Below are positions 27,221 to 36,309 of a DNA stretch of 47,738 nucleotides, in pieces (the stretch's first letter is position 1; every line of letters starts with the position of its first letter). Under the pieces are notes generated by a model. That model worked only from the letters and a program-made list of their open reading frames with translations, was not told the origin of the DNA and searched no databases. This stretch comes from Pseudomonas extremorientalis. Lineage in GTDB: Bacteria; Pseudomonadota; Gammaproteobacteria; Pseudomonadales; Pseudomonadaceae. A program made the position numbers and the translations under genes. The stretch spans positions 1-47,738 of the forward strand of contig NZ_MDGK01000063.1 in NCBI RefSeq assembly GCF_001870465.1. Reading direction: 5' to 3'.

Positions 27221-29305
27221 ATGAAAACCCTCGCCCGCTTCACCTTGTTGTTGCCTGGCCTGTTGGCCCTGAGCGATGCCGCTCGGGCCGACGACGCCCC
27301 GCTGGTACTCGACCCCAGCGTGGTCACCGGCTCGCGCAGTGCCAGCCCGACCTTCGACCTGCCGTACTCGGTGGACGGCATCAGCCGCGAACAGATCAGC
27401 GACGGCCAATTGGGCATCAACGCCTCCGAGGCCCTGTCCCGCGTGCCTGGCCTGGTGGTACAGAACCGCCAGAACTATGCCCAGGACCTGCAGATTTCCT
27501 CCCGAGGCTTCGGTGCCCGCTCGGCGTTCGGCGTGCGCGGCATCAAGCTGATTGCCGACGGCATCCCCGCCAGCACCCCGGACGGCCAGGGCCAGGCGGC
27601 CACCTTCAACCTCGATACCGCCGAACGCATCGAAGTGCTGCGCGGCCCTGCCGCCACCCTGTATGGCAGCAATGCCGGCGGCGTGATCCAGATGTTCTCC
27701 CGCGACGGCGAAGGCACACCGCGCATCGGCGCCGAGACCCTGGTGGGCAGCGACGGCCTGAACAAGAACCACCTGAACGCCGAAGGCGCGACCAACGGCG
27801 CCGGTTTCGTGCTCGACGCTTCGCGCATGGACACCAACGGCTACCGCGACCACAGCAGCGCACGCCGCGACCAGACCTTCGCCAAGCTCAATGTCCAGCC
27901 GGATGACGACAGCAAGCTGGCGCTGATCTACAGCAGCCTGGAGCAGAACGGCACCCAGGACCCGCTGGGGCAGACCTGGGCAGCGTACAAGGCCGACCCA
28001 CGCTCGGTGAGCGCCAACGCGCTGACGTACAACACGCGTAAAAGCATCGATCATCAGCAATTGGGGATGAATTACGAGCGGTACTTCGGCGATGCGACAC
28101 TGCAGGTGAACGGATATACGGGGCGGCGGAGTGTGATTCAGTATTTGTCGATTCCAAAGGGCACACCCGCCAACGAGCGTGGCGGCGGCGTGGTGCAATT
28201 CGACCGCAAGTTCTATGGCGGCAGCGTGCGCTGGATGCAGCCTATTGAAAGCGCACCGGGCGAGCTAATGATCATCTCCGGCCTGGATTTCGATCAAAGC
28301 GAAGACAGTCGCCACGGCTACCAGAACTACAGCGGCAACACCCTCGGCATAAAAGGCCAACTGCGCCGCGATGAAATCGACACCGCCCGCAGTCTCGACC
28401 CCTATATCCAGGCCAACTGGGCCCTCGACCGCTGGACCCTGCAAGCCGGCGTCCGGCACAGCACCATGCAGTTGGACGTTGACGACCAGTTCCTCAGCAA
28501 CGGCGATTCCAGCGGCAACAAGACCTATCAGAAAAATACGCCGTCAATGAGCGTGATGTATGCGTTCACGCCTGAACTGCATGGTTATGTGAGCGCGGGC
28601 AAAGGCTTCGAAACACCAACCCAGGCCGAATTGGCCTATGCGCCGGGCAATGTGGAGGGCTTCAACTTCGGCTTGAAACCGTCAGAGAGCACCCAGTACG
28701 AAGTGGGATTAAAGGCCCAAGTGAAAAACACCAGGATCAATGCGGCCGTATTCCAGATAACTACAGAAGATGAGTTAGTGGTCGCTCAATCCAAAGACGG
28801 CCGCACCAGTTACCAAAACGCCGGCCGCACCCTGCGCCGCGGCTTCGAACTGGGCATCGAAAGCCAGCTCAGCGAGCACTGGAGCGCCAACCTCGCCTAC
28901 ACCCGCCTGCAAGCCACCTACGACAGTGACTTCGTCAGCGGCAACACCGCCGTCGACAAGGGCAACTACCTGCCGGGAGTCCCTCAAACCACGCTGTTCG
29001 CAGAACTGAGCTGGAAACCAAGGGACTGGGTCAGCACCGCCCTCGAAGGGATGTACCGCAGCCAGGTCTACGTCGAAGACACCAACAGCCAACACGCCGC
29101 CCCGGCCTACAGCGTATTCAACTGGCGCGCCGGCTTTGAGCAGAAAGTCGAACACTGGACCTTCCACCAGACCCTGCGCCTGGACAACCTGCTCGACCGC
29201 CAGTACGTCGGCTCGGTGATCGTCGGCGACGGCAATAACCGCTACTACGAAGCGGCGCCTGGACGTTCGTGGTATGCAGGCGCCGGGGCGGAGTATCGGT
29301 TCTGA
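27221..29305 (+). CDS. pqqU: TonB-dependent receptor of the PqqU/YncD type
   Basis: This 694-residue outer-membrane receptor has a signal peptide of about 23 residues (ending DAARA), a plug domain at about 35-150 and a 22-strand barrel ending in the aromatic residue of GAGAEYRF. Several stretches match my memory of E. coli YncD, now PqqU, the receptor for pyrroloquinoline quinone: VPGLVVQNRQNYAQDLQIS, GIPASTPDGQGQ and, near the end, YVGSVIVGDGNNRYYEAAPG. The substrate is therefore most likely PQQ. No clear Fur box was seen upstream. Its stop abuts the stop of the convergent kinase gene with no spacer. Confidence 0.85.
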   Translation: MKTLARFTLLLPGLLALSDAARADDAPLVLDPSVVTGSRSASPTFDLPYSVDGISREQISDGQLGINASEALSRVPGLVVQNRQNYAQDLQISSRGFGARSAFGVRGIKLIADGIPASTPDGQGQAATFNLDTAERIEVLRGPAATLYGSNAGGVIQMFSRDGEGTPRIGAETLVGSDGLNKNHLNAEGATNGAGFVLDASRMDTNGYRDHSSARRDQTFAKLNVQPDDDSKLALIYSSLEQNGTQDPLGQTWAAYKADPRSVSANALTYNTRKSIDHQQLGMNYERYFGDATLQVNGYTGRRSVIQYLSIPKGTPANERGGGVVQFDRKFYGGSVRWMQPIESAPGELMIISGLDFDQSEDSRHGYQNYSGNTLGIKGQLRRDEIDTARSLDPYIQANWALDRWTLQAGVRHSTMQLDVDDQFLSNGDSSGNKTYQKNTPSMSVMYAFTPELHGYVSAGKGFETPTQAELAYAPGNVEGFNFGLKPSESTQYEVGLKAQVKNTRINAAVFQITTEDELVVAQSKDGRTSYQNAGRTLRRGFELGIESQLSEHWSANLAYTRLQATYDSDFVSGNTAVDKGNYLPGVPQTTLFAELSWKPRDWVSTALEGMYRSQVYVEDTNSQHAAPAYSVFNWRAGFEQKVEHWTFHQTLRLDNLLDRQYVGSVIVGDGNNRYYEAAPGRSWYAGAGAEYRF

Positions 29306-30748
29306 TCAGTTGATATCTCGAGGCAACCGCTGATCAATCAATTGGTACAACGCACTGCTTTCAGGCCAGTTACGCATGAACCGCGCCCGGTCCTTGGCAT
29401 ACGCCGGGGCGAAGCTCGCCTCGGAGCCGTGCTGACACATGGCGTCCAGGTCGATCAGCGACCAGCGCCCCTGGTCCCAGAACAGGTTGTGGCCCTTGAA
29501 ATCGCCATGGCTGATGCGTTCACGGATCAGCTCGGCGAACAGGTGATCCAGCGCCTGCAGTTCGTTTTCCGGCGCGTCACCATTTTCAACGTACGGTGCG
29601 AAGCGCTCGATGATGTCCGGGCCGGACAGGTATTCGGTGACCAGGTAAGCGCGACGGCGCAACCAGAAGAAGCGTTTTTCCAGCACCGCCAGCGGCTTGG
29701 GCGTGGCGATACCGAGGAACGCCAGGCGATTGCCTTCGCGCCAGGAGTGCCAGGCACGGCTCGGACGCCAGAAGCGTTTGAGCCAGTGGGCGAAGCCCTT
29801 GATGTTATAGCGCTTGATCACCAGCGGCCGACCGGCCATCTCGACCTTGGCCACGCTGGCGGCGCCGCCGGTCTTGTACAAATGCCCCTGGTCCAGCAGT
29901 GCGTCAGCCTGTTCCAGCACCGGCAGCATGGCCGGTTCCTCTTCCCGCCGGATCGCGCGCAAGGCAAAGGCGCCGCGCACCACGCTGAACAGCGTGCATT
30001 CACGGCCGACCTTGCTCAGGAAGTCCTTGAGGCGCCGGGCACTGACCTTACGCACCTGTTTCTCAAGGGCTTCCAGCGGTAGGGCGTGCTCGCCGTTGCT
30101 CAGCAGGTAGTACACCAGCAGCTCTTCGGTAAACGGCTCGAGATTCTTCGGCAACTGGGCGAAAAACACCCCGAGGTTTTCCAGCACACGGTTGCGTGAG
30201 AGCGGTTTACCCGCTTCTTCGACGCGGATCCCGGCGCCATCGATCAGGTACAGCTTGCCGCCCTGGCGCAGCAGGTTGTCCAGGTGCAGGTCTTCCTGCC
30301 ATAGGCCCCTGGTGTGCATCTGCGCAATGGCACCCAGCGCTTCGGCCAGCACGGCGGTTTGTTCGTCAGCCAGCGGCGGCAGGTCTTCGACGGCCTGCCA
30401 GGCAGCGGCCAGGCTTTCGGCGCCCTCAATGAACTCGAACAGCAGCCAGCCGCCCTCGCCTTCCTGCAAGCCATCGGCCAGCAGCAACGGCGTGATCAGG
30501 CCTTGCTCGGCGAGCAGGCGCACGCCGCTGAGTTCACGCTGAAAGTGCCGCGCCGCCTTGCTGCCCACCAGTAACTTGGCCAAAACCGGACGACCGCGCC
30601 AGACCGCCGCCCCCACATAACGCTCGCCCGGCAGCACACGCAACAGGCTCAGCAGTTGCAACTGGCCCGGGCCGGCCGCATCGGCCAGTTCGAGGGTCAG
30701 TGGCAGCTCGGGGTTACGGCCGGCGGCTTTCAGCTCGGACAGACGCAT
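29306..30748 (-). CDS. Tandem kinase-fold protein of the LPS inner-core operon (PA5006-like)
   Basis: This 480-residue protein contains two kinase-like domains of the LPS-kinase/RIO type. The first (about 40-210) has WQEDLHLDNLL with Asp153 and LIDGAGIRVEE. The second (about 280-470) has VIKRYNIKGFAH, the catalytic loop SHGDFKGHNLFW with Asp416 and LIDLDAMCQHG. Both catalytic loops retain the Asp. It is presumably cytoplasmic. Being last in the waaF-waaC-waaG-waaP-wapP-wapQ operon it should act on inner-core LPS, but no reaction is known to me. The ATG at 30748 overlaps the wapQ stop by one base. Confidence 0.85.
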   Translation of the reverse strand: MRLSELKAAGRNPELPLTLELADAAGPGQLQLLSLLRVLPGERYVGAAVWRGRPVLAKLLVGSKAARHFQRELSGVRLLAEQGLITPLLLADGLQEGEGGWLLFEFIEGAESLAAAWQAVEDLPPLADEQTAVLAEALGAIAQMHTRGLWQEDLHLDNLLRQGGKLYLIDGAGIRVEEAGKPLSRNRVLENLGVFFAQLPKNLEPFTEELLVYYLLSNGEHALPLEALEKQVRKVSARRLKDFLSKVGRECTLFSVVRGAFALRAIRREEEPAMLPVLEQADALLDQGHLYKTGGAASVAKVEMAGRPLVIKRYNIKGFAHWLKRFWRPSRAWHSWREGNRLAFLGIATPKPLAVLEKRFFWLRRRAYLVTEYLSGPDIIERFAPYVENGDAPENELQALDHLFAELIRERISHGDFKGHNLFWDQGRWSLIDLDAMCQHGSEASFAPAYAKDRARFMRNWPESSALYQLIDQRLPRDIN

Positions 30749-31500
30749 CAACGGTTTTCCTTGTGACTACGGCGCGCGGTCAGTTTCTGCAGCCAGCTGG
30801 TGACCAGCGCGCTGTCCTTCGGTTGATCAAGATAGGCGGCCAACAGTTGGCGTACCTGTTCATCCGACCACTGCGGTGCACGTCGCAACAACGGCTCCAG
30901 GTCCTTGACCCGATCGCGCCAGCCGAACAGCAGCGGGCGGGTTTTCTCAAGGTCGATCAACTGCGCGGCATAGCCGTCGCCGGTGGCCTGCATAAAAATA
31001 TGCTTGGGATAAAAACAGCCATGCACCTGGCCGACGCTGTGCAACCGGCGTGCAAGCTGACCGCAGGCCAGCAGGATCGCGTGGTGCTGGGCGTCGCTCA
31101 ATTGAGGCCACTGCTCCAGCAGCGAATCCAGGTCATTCCAACCGTCCAGGGCACGGGTCAGCAGCATGGCGCGATGCTCGCCGCCCACCTTGCGCTCGCC
31201 GTAGAAAGCCGCCTGCAAGGCAGGGATGCCGAGCTTGCGGTAACGACTGATATTGCGGAACTCGCGGGAGAAACTCGGCTCGCCAAAGGGACGGTGCAGG
31301 CTGCGCGTCAGGTAGTTGCTCTGACGCTTGAGATAATAACCGTGGCCGTCCAGCTCCAGACGAAACACGCTGCTCCAGCCGCCGCGACTGGTGTTGGGTT
31401 CATCCACTGCATCCAGTTGTTTGGCCCACAGGGCGTCGAACGTCGCCAAGCCGTTGCGCTCCAGCAGCGCCCGGTCTTCAGCCGCCAGGAAATCACTCAT
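30748..31500 (-). CDS. wapQ: LPS core kinase-like protein WapQ
   Basis: This 250-residue protein is related to the InaA/WaaP kinase family and corresponds by position to WapQ (PA5007). It has an N-lobe with GHGYYLKRQSNYLTRSLHRP, including a probable ATP-binding Lys, and LIDLEKTRPLLFGWRDR with the metal-binding Asp. The catalytic loop reads HGCFYPKHIF (160-169), so Cys162 stands where WaaP has its catalytic Asp. It overlaps wapP by 4 bp and the double kinase by one base. Its role in heptose phosphorylation is inferred from family and context. Confidence 0.86.
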   Translation of the reverse strand: MSDFLAAEDRALLERNGLATFDALWAKQLDAVDEPNTSRGGWSSVFRLELDGHGYYLKRQSNYLTRSLHRPFGEPSFSREFRNISRYRKLGIPALQAAFYGERKVGGEHRAMLLTRALDGWNDLDSLLEQWPQLSDAQHHAILLACGQLARRLHSVGQVHGCFYPKHIFMQATGDGYAAQLIDLEKTRPLLFGWRDRVKDLEPLLRRAPQWSDEQVRQLLAAYLDQPKDSALVTSWLQKLTARRSHKENR

Positions 31501-32231
31501 TCACGTCCCTCGAAAAACTTCACCACGTGGCGAATACGCTGTTTGTCCGCTGCACTCAGGTGTCGGCGCTGACGGTATTGCATGTAGAAACGCAGGCGCT
31601 GGGTGGCGGACAAGTGATACTTGGCCACCTTGTCCAGGCAGGCCAGGTCTTTGGTGATGCGGTACTTGAGCCAGAACCCGCGCCAGAAATCGCCGTTGGG
31701 GCAGTCGATCAGGTACAGGGTCTGCTGGTCATCGATCAACAGGTTGCGCCACTTCAAGTCGTTATGGGTAAAGCGATGATCGTGCATGGTGCGTGTGTAT
31801 TCGGCGAGCTGACGGCTCACCGCGTCGACCCACTTGGGGTCGCGCAGGCGCGCATCGTTGCGCTCGGCCAATACCGAGAGGTCTTCGGTCTTCGGCAGCT
31901 CGCGAGTGATCATCGCCCCACGATCATAGGCCACACCCTTTCGCTCCAGCCCCCAGGCGACTACATCAGCGGTGGGAATACCCCATTTGGCGAAACGCTT
32001 GAGGTTCTGCCATTCGGACTTGACCCGCGGCTTGCCCAGGTAGCGCCGCAGCCCTTTGCCGGCACCGATGTAGCGCTTGACGTAATAGTTGACCCCGCCA
32101 CGCTCCACGCGGATCACTTCCGACAGCGGATCGCGGGTCAGGCGCTCGCCCTGCAGGGCGAAGACCGCTTCGAGGTTGCCGAAATCATCCGCCAGGCTGG
32201 CGTACGCAGGTTCCAGGTTCCAACCCGCCAT
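31497..32231 (-). CDS. wapP: LPS core heptose kinase WapP
   Basis: This 244-residue protein is a kinase of the WaaP/KdkA superfamily. GGVNYYVKRYIGAGKGLRRY carries the N-lobe Lys, and FTHNDLKWRNLL carries the catalytic Asp158 and the Asn, followed by LYLIDCPNGDF with the metal-binding Asp. It corresponds to WapP (PA5008), assigned to phosphorylation of HepII in P. aeruginosa. It overlaps its neighbours waaP (1 bp) and wapQ (4 bp), so translation is coupled. Confidence 0.9.
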   Translation of the reverse strand: MAGWNLEPAYASLADDFGNLEAVFALQGERLTRDPLSEVIRVERGGVNYYVKRYIGAGKGLRRYLGKPRVKSEWQNLKRFAKWGIPTADVVAWGLERKGVAYDRGAMITRELPKTEDLSVLAERNDARLRDPKWVDAVSRQLAEYTRTMHDHRFTHNDLKWRNLLIDDQQTLYLIDCPNGDFWRGFWLKYRITKDLACLDKVAKYHLSATQRLRFYMQYRQRRHLSAADKQRIRHVVKFFEGRE

Positions 32232-33037
32232 CAGATCGCATCCCCATAACGCAGCTTGCGCGCATACAGCTTGTCGGCCTTGCGCTGCATCAGGCTCAGG
32301 GACGCCGATTGCTCAGCGAGGATCTGGCGCAGCGGCTGGCGGAAGTAGCCCTTGAGGAAACGCAGCTTGTCGCGACGGGTGAGGCCGATATCCAGCGCCG
32401 AGTAGTACAGCGCGGACAGGTCCTTGTCGCGCCAGCGCAGCGGCAGATGGGCACGCAGTTGAGCGCGGTGCAGGTCGATCACCGACAGCTTGATGTTGTT
32501 CGCATCGATGGGCCTGGCGGTGTCCAGCAGGAAGTGGCACAGGTAGCAGTCGCGGTGGTTTACGCCACCCCGGTGCATATCACCAACCATGCGCGCCAGC
32601 TCGGCCGTGAGGGCATGACGCAACGCGGGCGCAGGCGGTTCGGCGACCCAATTGATCGTGACGTCTTCGAGGCTGAGGGTCGGCGCCAGCTCTTCGGTGA
32701 TGATGAACGAATGCTGGTCCGCCGGGTTGCTGCCCTTCTCGCCGAAAGCCACGCCGGTCATGGTCGGCACGCCGAGTGCCTGGAGTCGATGAATCGCCGC
32801 CCATTCAAGGCCTGCGCCCAGCACCGGCAGCTTGGCGGTAATCAGGTTCTTGAAGATTTCGCCCCAGCCGATGCCACGGTGGATCTTCACGAAATACGGA
32901 CGGCCATCCACCACGGTGCGCAGCGTGCGGCGCGCCGCAAGCTCACGGAAGACCTGGCCTTGCAGTTTCTCGACTTCGGCAAAGGCATCAAGCCCGGCCC
33001 ACAATGTCTTGAACGGTTCGGCAAGAATCAACTTCAT
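32231..33037 (-). CDS. waaP: LPS heptose I kinase WaaP
   Basis: WaaP phosphorylates O4 of heptose I in the cytoplasm, a modification essential in P. aeruginosa for completing and exporting LPS. The 268-residue protein has DGRPYFVKIHRGIGWGEIFK with the N-lobe Lys. Its catalytic loop is VNHRDCYLCHFLL with Asp163, followed by LSVIDLHRAQLR. The start at 33037 (MKLILAEPFKTLW) is that of the family and overlaps the waaG stop by 4 bp. Confidence 0.96.
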   Translation of the reverse strand: MKLILAEPFKTLWAGLDAFAEVEKLQGQVFRELAARRTLRTVVDGRPYFVKIHRGIGWGEIFKNLITAKLPVLGAGLEWAAIHRLQALGVPTMTGVAFGEKGSNPADQHSFIITEELAPTLSLEDVTINWVAEPPAPALRHALTAELARMVGDMHRGGVNHRDCYLCHFLLDTARPIDANNIKLSVIDLHRAQLRAHLPLRWRDKDLSALYYSALDIGLTRRDKLRFLKGYFRQPLRQILAEQSASLSLMQRKADKLYARKLRYGDAI

Positions 33038-34158
33038 CGTTTTGGCTCCGCCAGAATCACATCCGCAGCGCGCTGCGGCATGCTGTAAAGGTCGGCCGTC
33101 TCAGCGAAGGCCAGGCCATTGCGGCTCCAGGCCGCGCGCTGTGCAGTGTCGGTGAGCATGTGCGTCAGGTACTGGTTGAGCTGCGCTTGTTCAAACGGCT
33201 CATCCAGTACCAGGCCACTGTCGGCCTCGGTAATGTAGTGGGCATACCCACATACTGCCGAGACCAGCACCGGCAACCCGGCCACCAGGGCTTCGAGCAA
33301 AACGGTGCCGGTGTTTTCGTTGTACGCCGGGTGAATCAACAGGTCGGCGCCCAGCAGGAAACGCGGGATATCGCTGCGGCCCTTGAGGAACTGCACGTTA
33401 TCGCCCAAGCCCAAGGTGGCGCTTTGCAGTTGGAATACCTTGGGGTCGTCCTGGCCGATCACAAACAGGCGCGTGCGTTTTTTCAATTCAGGCGGCAACG
33501 CGGCCACGGCCTTGAGGCTGCGGTCGACGCCCTTGGTCTTGAAGCCCGAGCCGATCTGCACCAGCAGCAACTCGTCGTCGCCGAGGTTGAATTCCTTGCG
33601 GAAACCCTCACGGATTTCGGCGGCATTCGGCGGTGCGCGGCGGTCCTGGGCAATGCCCGGTGGCAGCAGGTGGAAGCGCTCCACCGGGGTGTCGTAATGC
33701 TTGATGAACAGCGGCTGCTGCACTTCGGAAATCATCAGGACTTCGGTCTTGGCGTCCTTGGCGAACACTGCGCGCTCGTACTCGGCGAAGTGCTTGTAGC
33801 GGCCGAAATAGCGGTACAGCGAGTGGCGCAGGTTTTGCGCCTTGTCTTCAAAGCAACCGTCGGCGGCGTAGTACACGTCCAGGTTGGGCATTTTGTTGAA
33901 GCCGACCAGGCGGTCAACCGGGCGCTTGGCCAGGTCTGCGGCCATCCAGGCGCTGAGCTTTTCATTGCGCCGATGGTTGAAGAACGCCTTGACCGGCGCC
34001 ACCAGCACTTCGAAGCCGGGCGGGATGTCGCCTTCCCAGATCAGCGTGTACACACGAATCTGATGGCCGCGCTGCTGGCACTCCAGGGCGATGCGCATGA
34101 AGTCGCGCTGCAGGCCACCGAAGGGGAAATATTTGTACAGCACAAAAGCCAGTTGCAT
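33034..34158 (-). CDS. waaG: LPS glucosyltransferase I WaaG
   Basis: WaaG adds the first outer-core hexose to heptose II on the cytoplasmic face. The 374-residue GT4 protein has the N-terminal acceptor-side GGLQRDFMRIALECQQRGH. It ends with a donor site containing HPAYNENTGTVLLEALVAG, which holds the E-x7-E motif. In P. aeruginosa the sugar added is GalN/GalNAc rather than glucose; which one is used here cannot be read. It overlaps waaC by one base and waaP by four. Confidence 0.95.
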   Translation of the reverse strand: MQLAFVLYKYFPFGGLQRDFMRIALECQQRGHQIRVYTLIWEGDIPPGFEVLVAPVKAFFNHRRNEKLSAWMAADLAKRPVDRLVGFNKMPNLDVYYAADGCFEDKAQNLRHSLYRYFGRYKHFAEYERAVFAKDAKTEVLMISEVQQPLFIKHYDTPVERFHLLPPGIAQDRRAPPNAAEIREGFRKEFNLGDDELLLVQIGSGFKTKGVDRSLKAVAALPPELKKRTRLFVIGQDDPKVFQLQSATLGLGDNVQFLKGRSDIPRFLLGADLLIHPAYNENTGTVLLEALVAGLPVLVSAVCGYAHYITEADSGLVLDEPFEQAQLNQYLTHMLTDTAQRAAWSRNGLAFAETADLYSMPQRAADVILAEPKR

Positions 34159-35219
34159 CAGTGCAGCTCCTCAGCCAATAACAACGTGCTCAGTCGGCTT
34201 GCCACACGCTCTGGGTTCAGGCGCGTGAAGCACAGGGGCGACTCGCGCTTGAGGTCGAACCGACGCAGGTCGTCGGCCGTCGGTTGATAGGTACATTGCT
34301 TTTGCAGGCACGGCGCGCAGGGGAAGTCGCTGGCCAGATGAATCTGGCGCTTGCCGTAGGCACCGGTGAGGCCGGGGTTGGTCGGGCCGAACAGGGAGAT
34401 GGTCGGCACATCCAGCGCGGCGGCCAGGTGGCCGAGACCGGTGTCCACTGCCACACAGGCGCGAGCGCCGGCCAATACACGAGCCACACCGGCCAGGTTC
34501 AGCTTGGGCAGCACCTCGGCGTTTTGCAGGCCCTGGGCCAGGCGTTCGGCACGGGCTTTTTCGGCGGCGTTACCCCAGGGCAATTTTACGTCGACGCCCA
34601 GGCGGCCCATGCGCTCGGCCAGCTCGCGCCAGTAGGCTTCGGGCCAGTGCTTGGTGTCCCAGGTGGTGCCGTGCAACAGCAGCACAAAAGGTTTTTTCGG
34701 CGGCAGGCCCAGGAGCTTTTCAGTGCTCAGGCCGTAGTCGCCCAGGCCTTTGGGCAGGTCATATCCGAGCGCCACGGCGAACAACTGGCGCAGACGCTCC
34801 ACCGCGTGTTGCCCTCGCGCAACGGCGAGGCGTCGCGAATAGAAACGCGCAGCCATCGGCTCGCGGGCGGAGTTTCTGTCGAAACCCGCGATGGGCGCAC
34901 GCACATAACGGGTCAGCCAGGCGCTTTTCAGCAGGCCCTGAGCGTCGATCACCAGATCGTATTTGGTCGACTGGACTTGCTGCTTGAAGCGCCGCCATTC
35001 GCCACTCTTGATGGTTCGCCAGATGTTTTTGCGCCAGCGGCGGATCGCCACCGGGATCACCTTGTCGACCGCCGGGTGCCAGGTGGGAATCTCGGCAAAG
35101 CCTTCTTCCACTACCCAGTCGAATTGAATGCCGGGGATCGCCCGCGCCGCGTCGGTCAGCGCCGGCAAGGCGTGGATCACGTCGCCCAGGGATGAGGTCT
35201 TGATTACCAGTACGCGCAA
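34158..35219 (-). CDS. waaC: Heptosyltransferase I WaaC
   Basis: WaaC transfers the first L-glycero-D-manno-heptose from ADP-heptose to Kdo. The 353-residue GT9 enzyme has the N-terminal SSLGDVIHALPALTDAARAI with the catalytic Asp and the donor site VDTGLGHLAAALDVPTISLF followed by GPTNP. Its start lies one base after the waaF stop and its stop overlaps the waaG start. Confidence 0.96.
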   Translation of the reverse strand: MRVLVIKTSSLGDVIHALPALTDAARAIPGIQFDWVVEEGFAEIPTWHPAVDKVIPVAIRRWRKNIWRTIKSGEWRRFKQQVQSTKYDLVIDAQGLLKSAWLTRYVRAPIAGFDRNSAREPMAARFYSRRLAVARGQHAVERLRQLFAVALGYDLPKGLGDYGLSTEKLLGLPPKKPFVLLLHGTTWDTKHWPEAYWRELAERMGRLGVDVKLPWGNAAEKARAERLAQGLQNAEVLPKLNLAGVARVLAGARACVAVDTGLGHLAAALDVPTISLFGPTNPGLTGAYGKRQIHLASDFPCAPCLQKQCTYQPTADDLRRFDLKRESPLCFTRLNPERVASRLSTLLLAEELH

Positions 35220-35220
35220 A

Positions 35221-36255
35221 CTATCGGACCTCGACCGCAGAGCCCTGCAACCGCTGCAAGGCCTCGTTCACCGGCTGTGGCAACAACTGGCGCATGCAAT
35301 TGTAGTGGCCGAAACGGCAGGTACGGTCAAAACACGGGCTGCACTCCAGGCCCAGGCGCACCACTTCGACCTGATCGGCCAAGGGCGGCGTGAAGCCCGG
35401 CGAGGTGGAGCCATACACCGCCACCAGCGGGCGGTTCAGCGCAGCGGCCACGTGCATCAGGCCGGAGTCGTTGGACACCACCGAATCGGCGCAGGACAGC
35501 AGGTCGATGGCCTCGGCCAGGGACGTGTCGCCACTGAGGTTCACTGCCTCTTCACGCAGGCCGGGGATCAGGCGCTGACGAATATCTTCACCTACCGGAT
35601 GGTCCTTCTTCGAACCGAACAGCCACACCTGCCAGCCTTCGCGGATCTTCGCCTCGGCCACCTTCGCGTAATGCTCCGACGGCCAGCGCTTGGACTCGCC
35701 AAACTCGGCGCCGGGGCACAAGGCCAACACCGGCCGGTCCAGGGTCAGGCCGAACTTGGCCAGGGCCGCGTCGCGGCTCAGCGGATCGATCTGCAGGCTC
35801 GGGCGCGGATACGGCTTGGGCAACTCGGCACCCGGCTCATAGGCCAGGGCCATGAAGCGTTCGATCATCAGCGGGTAGCGGGCTTTGTCCAGCGTCCGCA
35901 CGTCATTGAGCAGCACGTAGCGGAACTCGCCGCGCCAGCCGGTGCGCTTGGGGATACCGGCAAAATACGGCACCAGCGCCGACTTGAGCGAGTTGGGCAG
36001 CAGGATCGCCTGGTCGTACTCACCCGCCAGGGACTTGCCGATGCGACGGCGGGTTGCCAGCTCCAGGGCACCGTGGCCGAGCGGGAAGCTCAAGGCCTTG
36101 CGCACCTCGGGCATGCGCTCAAGGATCGGCCGGCTCCACTCGGGGGCGAGCACGTCGATCTGGCAGTCCGGGTAACGCACGCGCAGGCACTGGAAGAGTG
36201 TCTGCGCCATCACCATGTCACCGACCCAACTGGGCCCAACGATCAGAATATTCAT
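35221..36255 (-). CDS. waaF: Heptosyltransferase II WaaF
   Basis: WaaF adds the second heptose to heptose I, using ADP-heptose made through HldE. The 344-residue GT9 enzyme opens with ILIVGPSWVGDMVMAQTLFQ and carries SNDSGLMHVAAALNRPLVAV and GSTSPGFTPP, the ADP-heptose site, plus the late cysteines of CSPCFDRTCRFG. It is the first gene of the inner-core operon, and the hairpin at 36274-36297 lies directly upstream. Confidence 0.96.
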   Translation of the reverse strand: MNILIVGPSWVGDMVMAQTLFQCLRVRYPDCQIDVLAPEWSRPILERMPEVRKALSFPLGHGALELATRRRIGKSLAGEYDQAILLPNSLKSALVPYFAGIPKRTGWRGEFRYVLLNDVRTLDKARYPLMIERFMALAYEPGAELPKPYPRPSLQIDPLSRDAALAKFGLTLDRPVLALCPGAEFGESKRWPSEHYAKVAEAKIREGWQVWLFGSKKDHPVGEDIRQRLIPGLREEAVNLSGDTSLAEAIDLLSCADSVVSNDSGLMHVAAALNRPLVAVYGSTSPGFTPPLADQVEVVRLGLECSPCFDRTCRFGHYNCMRQLLPQPVNEALQRLQGSAVEVR

Positions 36256-36273
36256 GTAGTTTCCACAAACGAT

Positions 36274-36297
36274 GCGGGGAGGCTTATGCCTCCCCGC
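36274..36297. terminator. Strong hairpin between glnE and waaF
   Basis: GCGGGGAGGC and GCCTCCCCGC form a perfect 10-bp stem with a TTAT loop. It lies in the 54-bp gap between the glnE stop and the waaF start, both on the minus strand. There is no real T-run after it on either strand, so it may be a weak terminator, an attenuator or an mRNA-stability element. Confidence 0.6.
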
Positions 36298-36309
36298 CGT
36301 AATAGTGTT

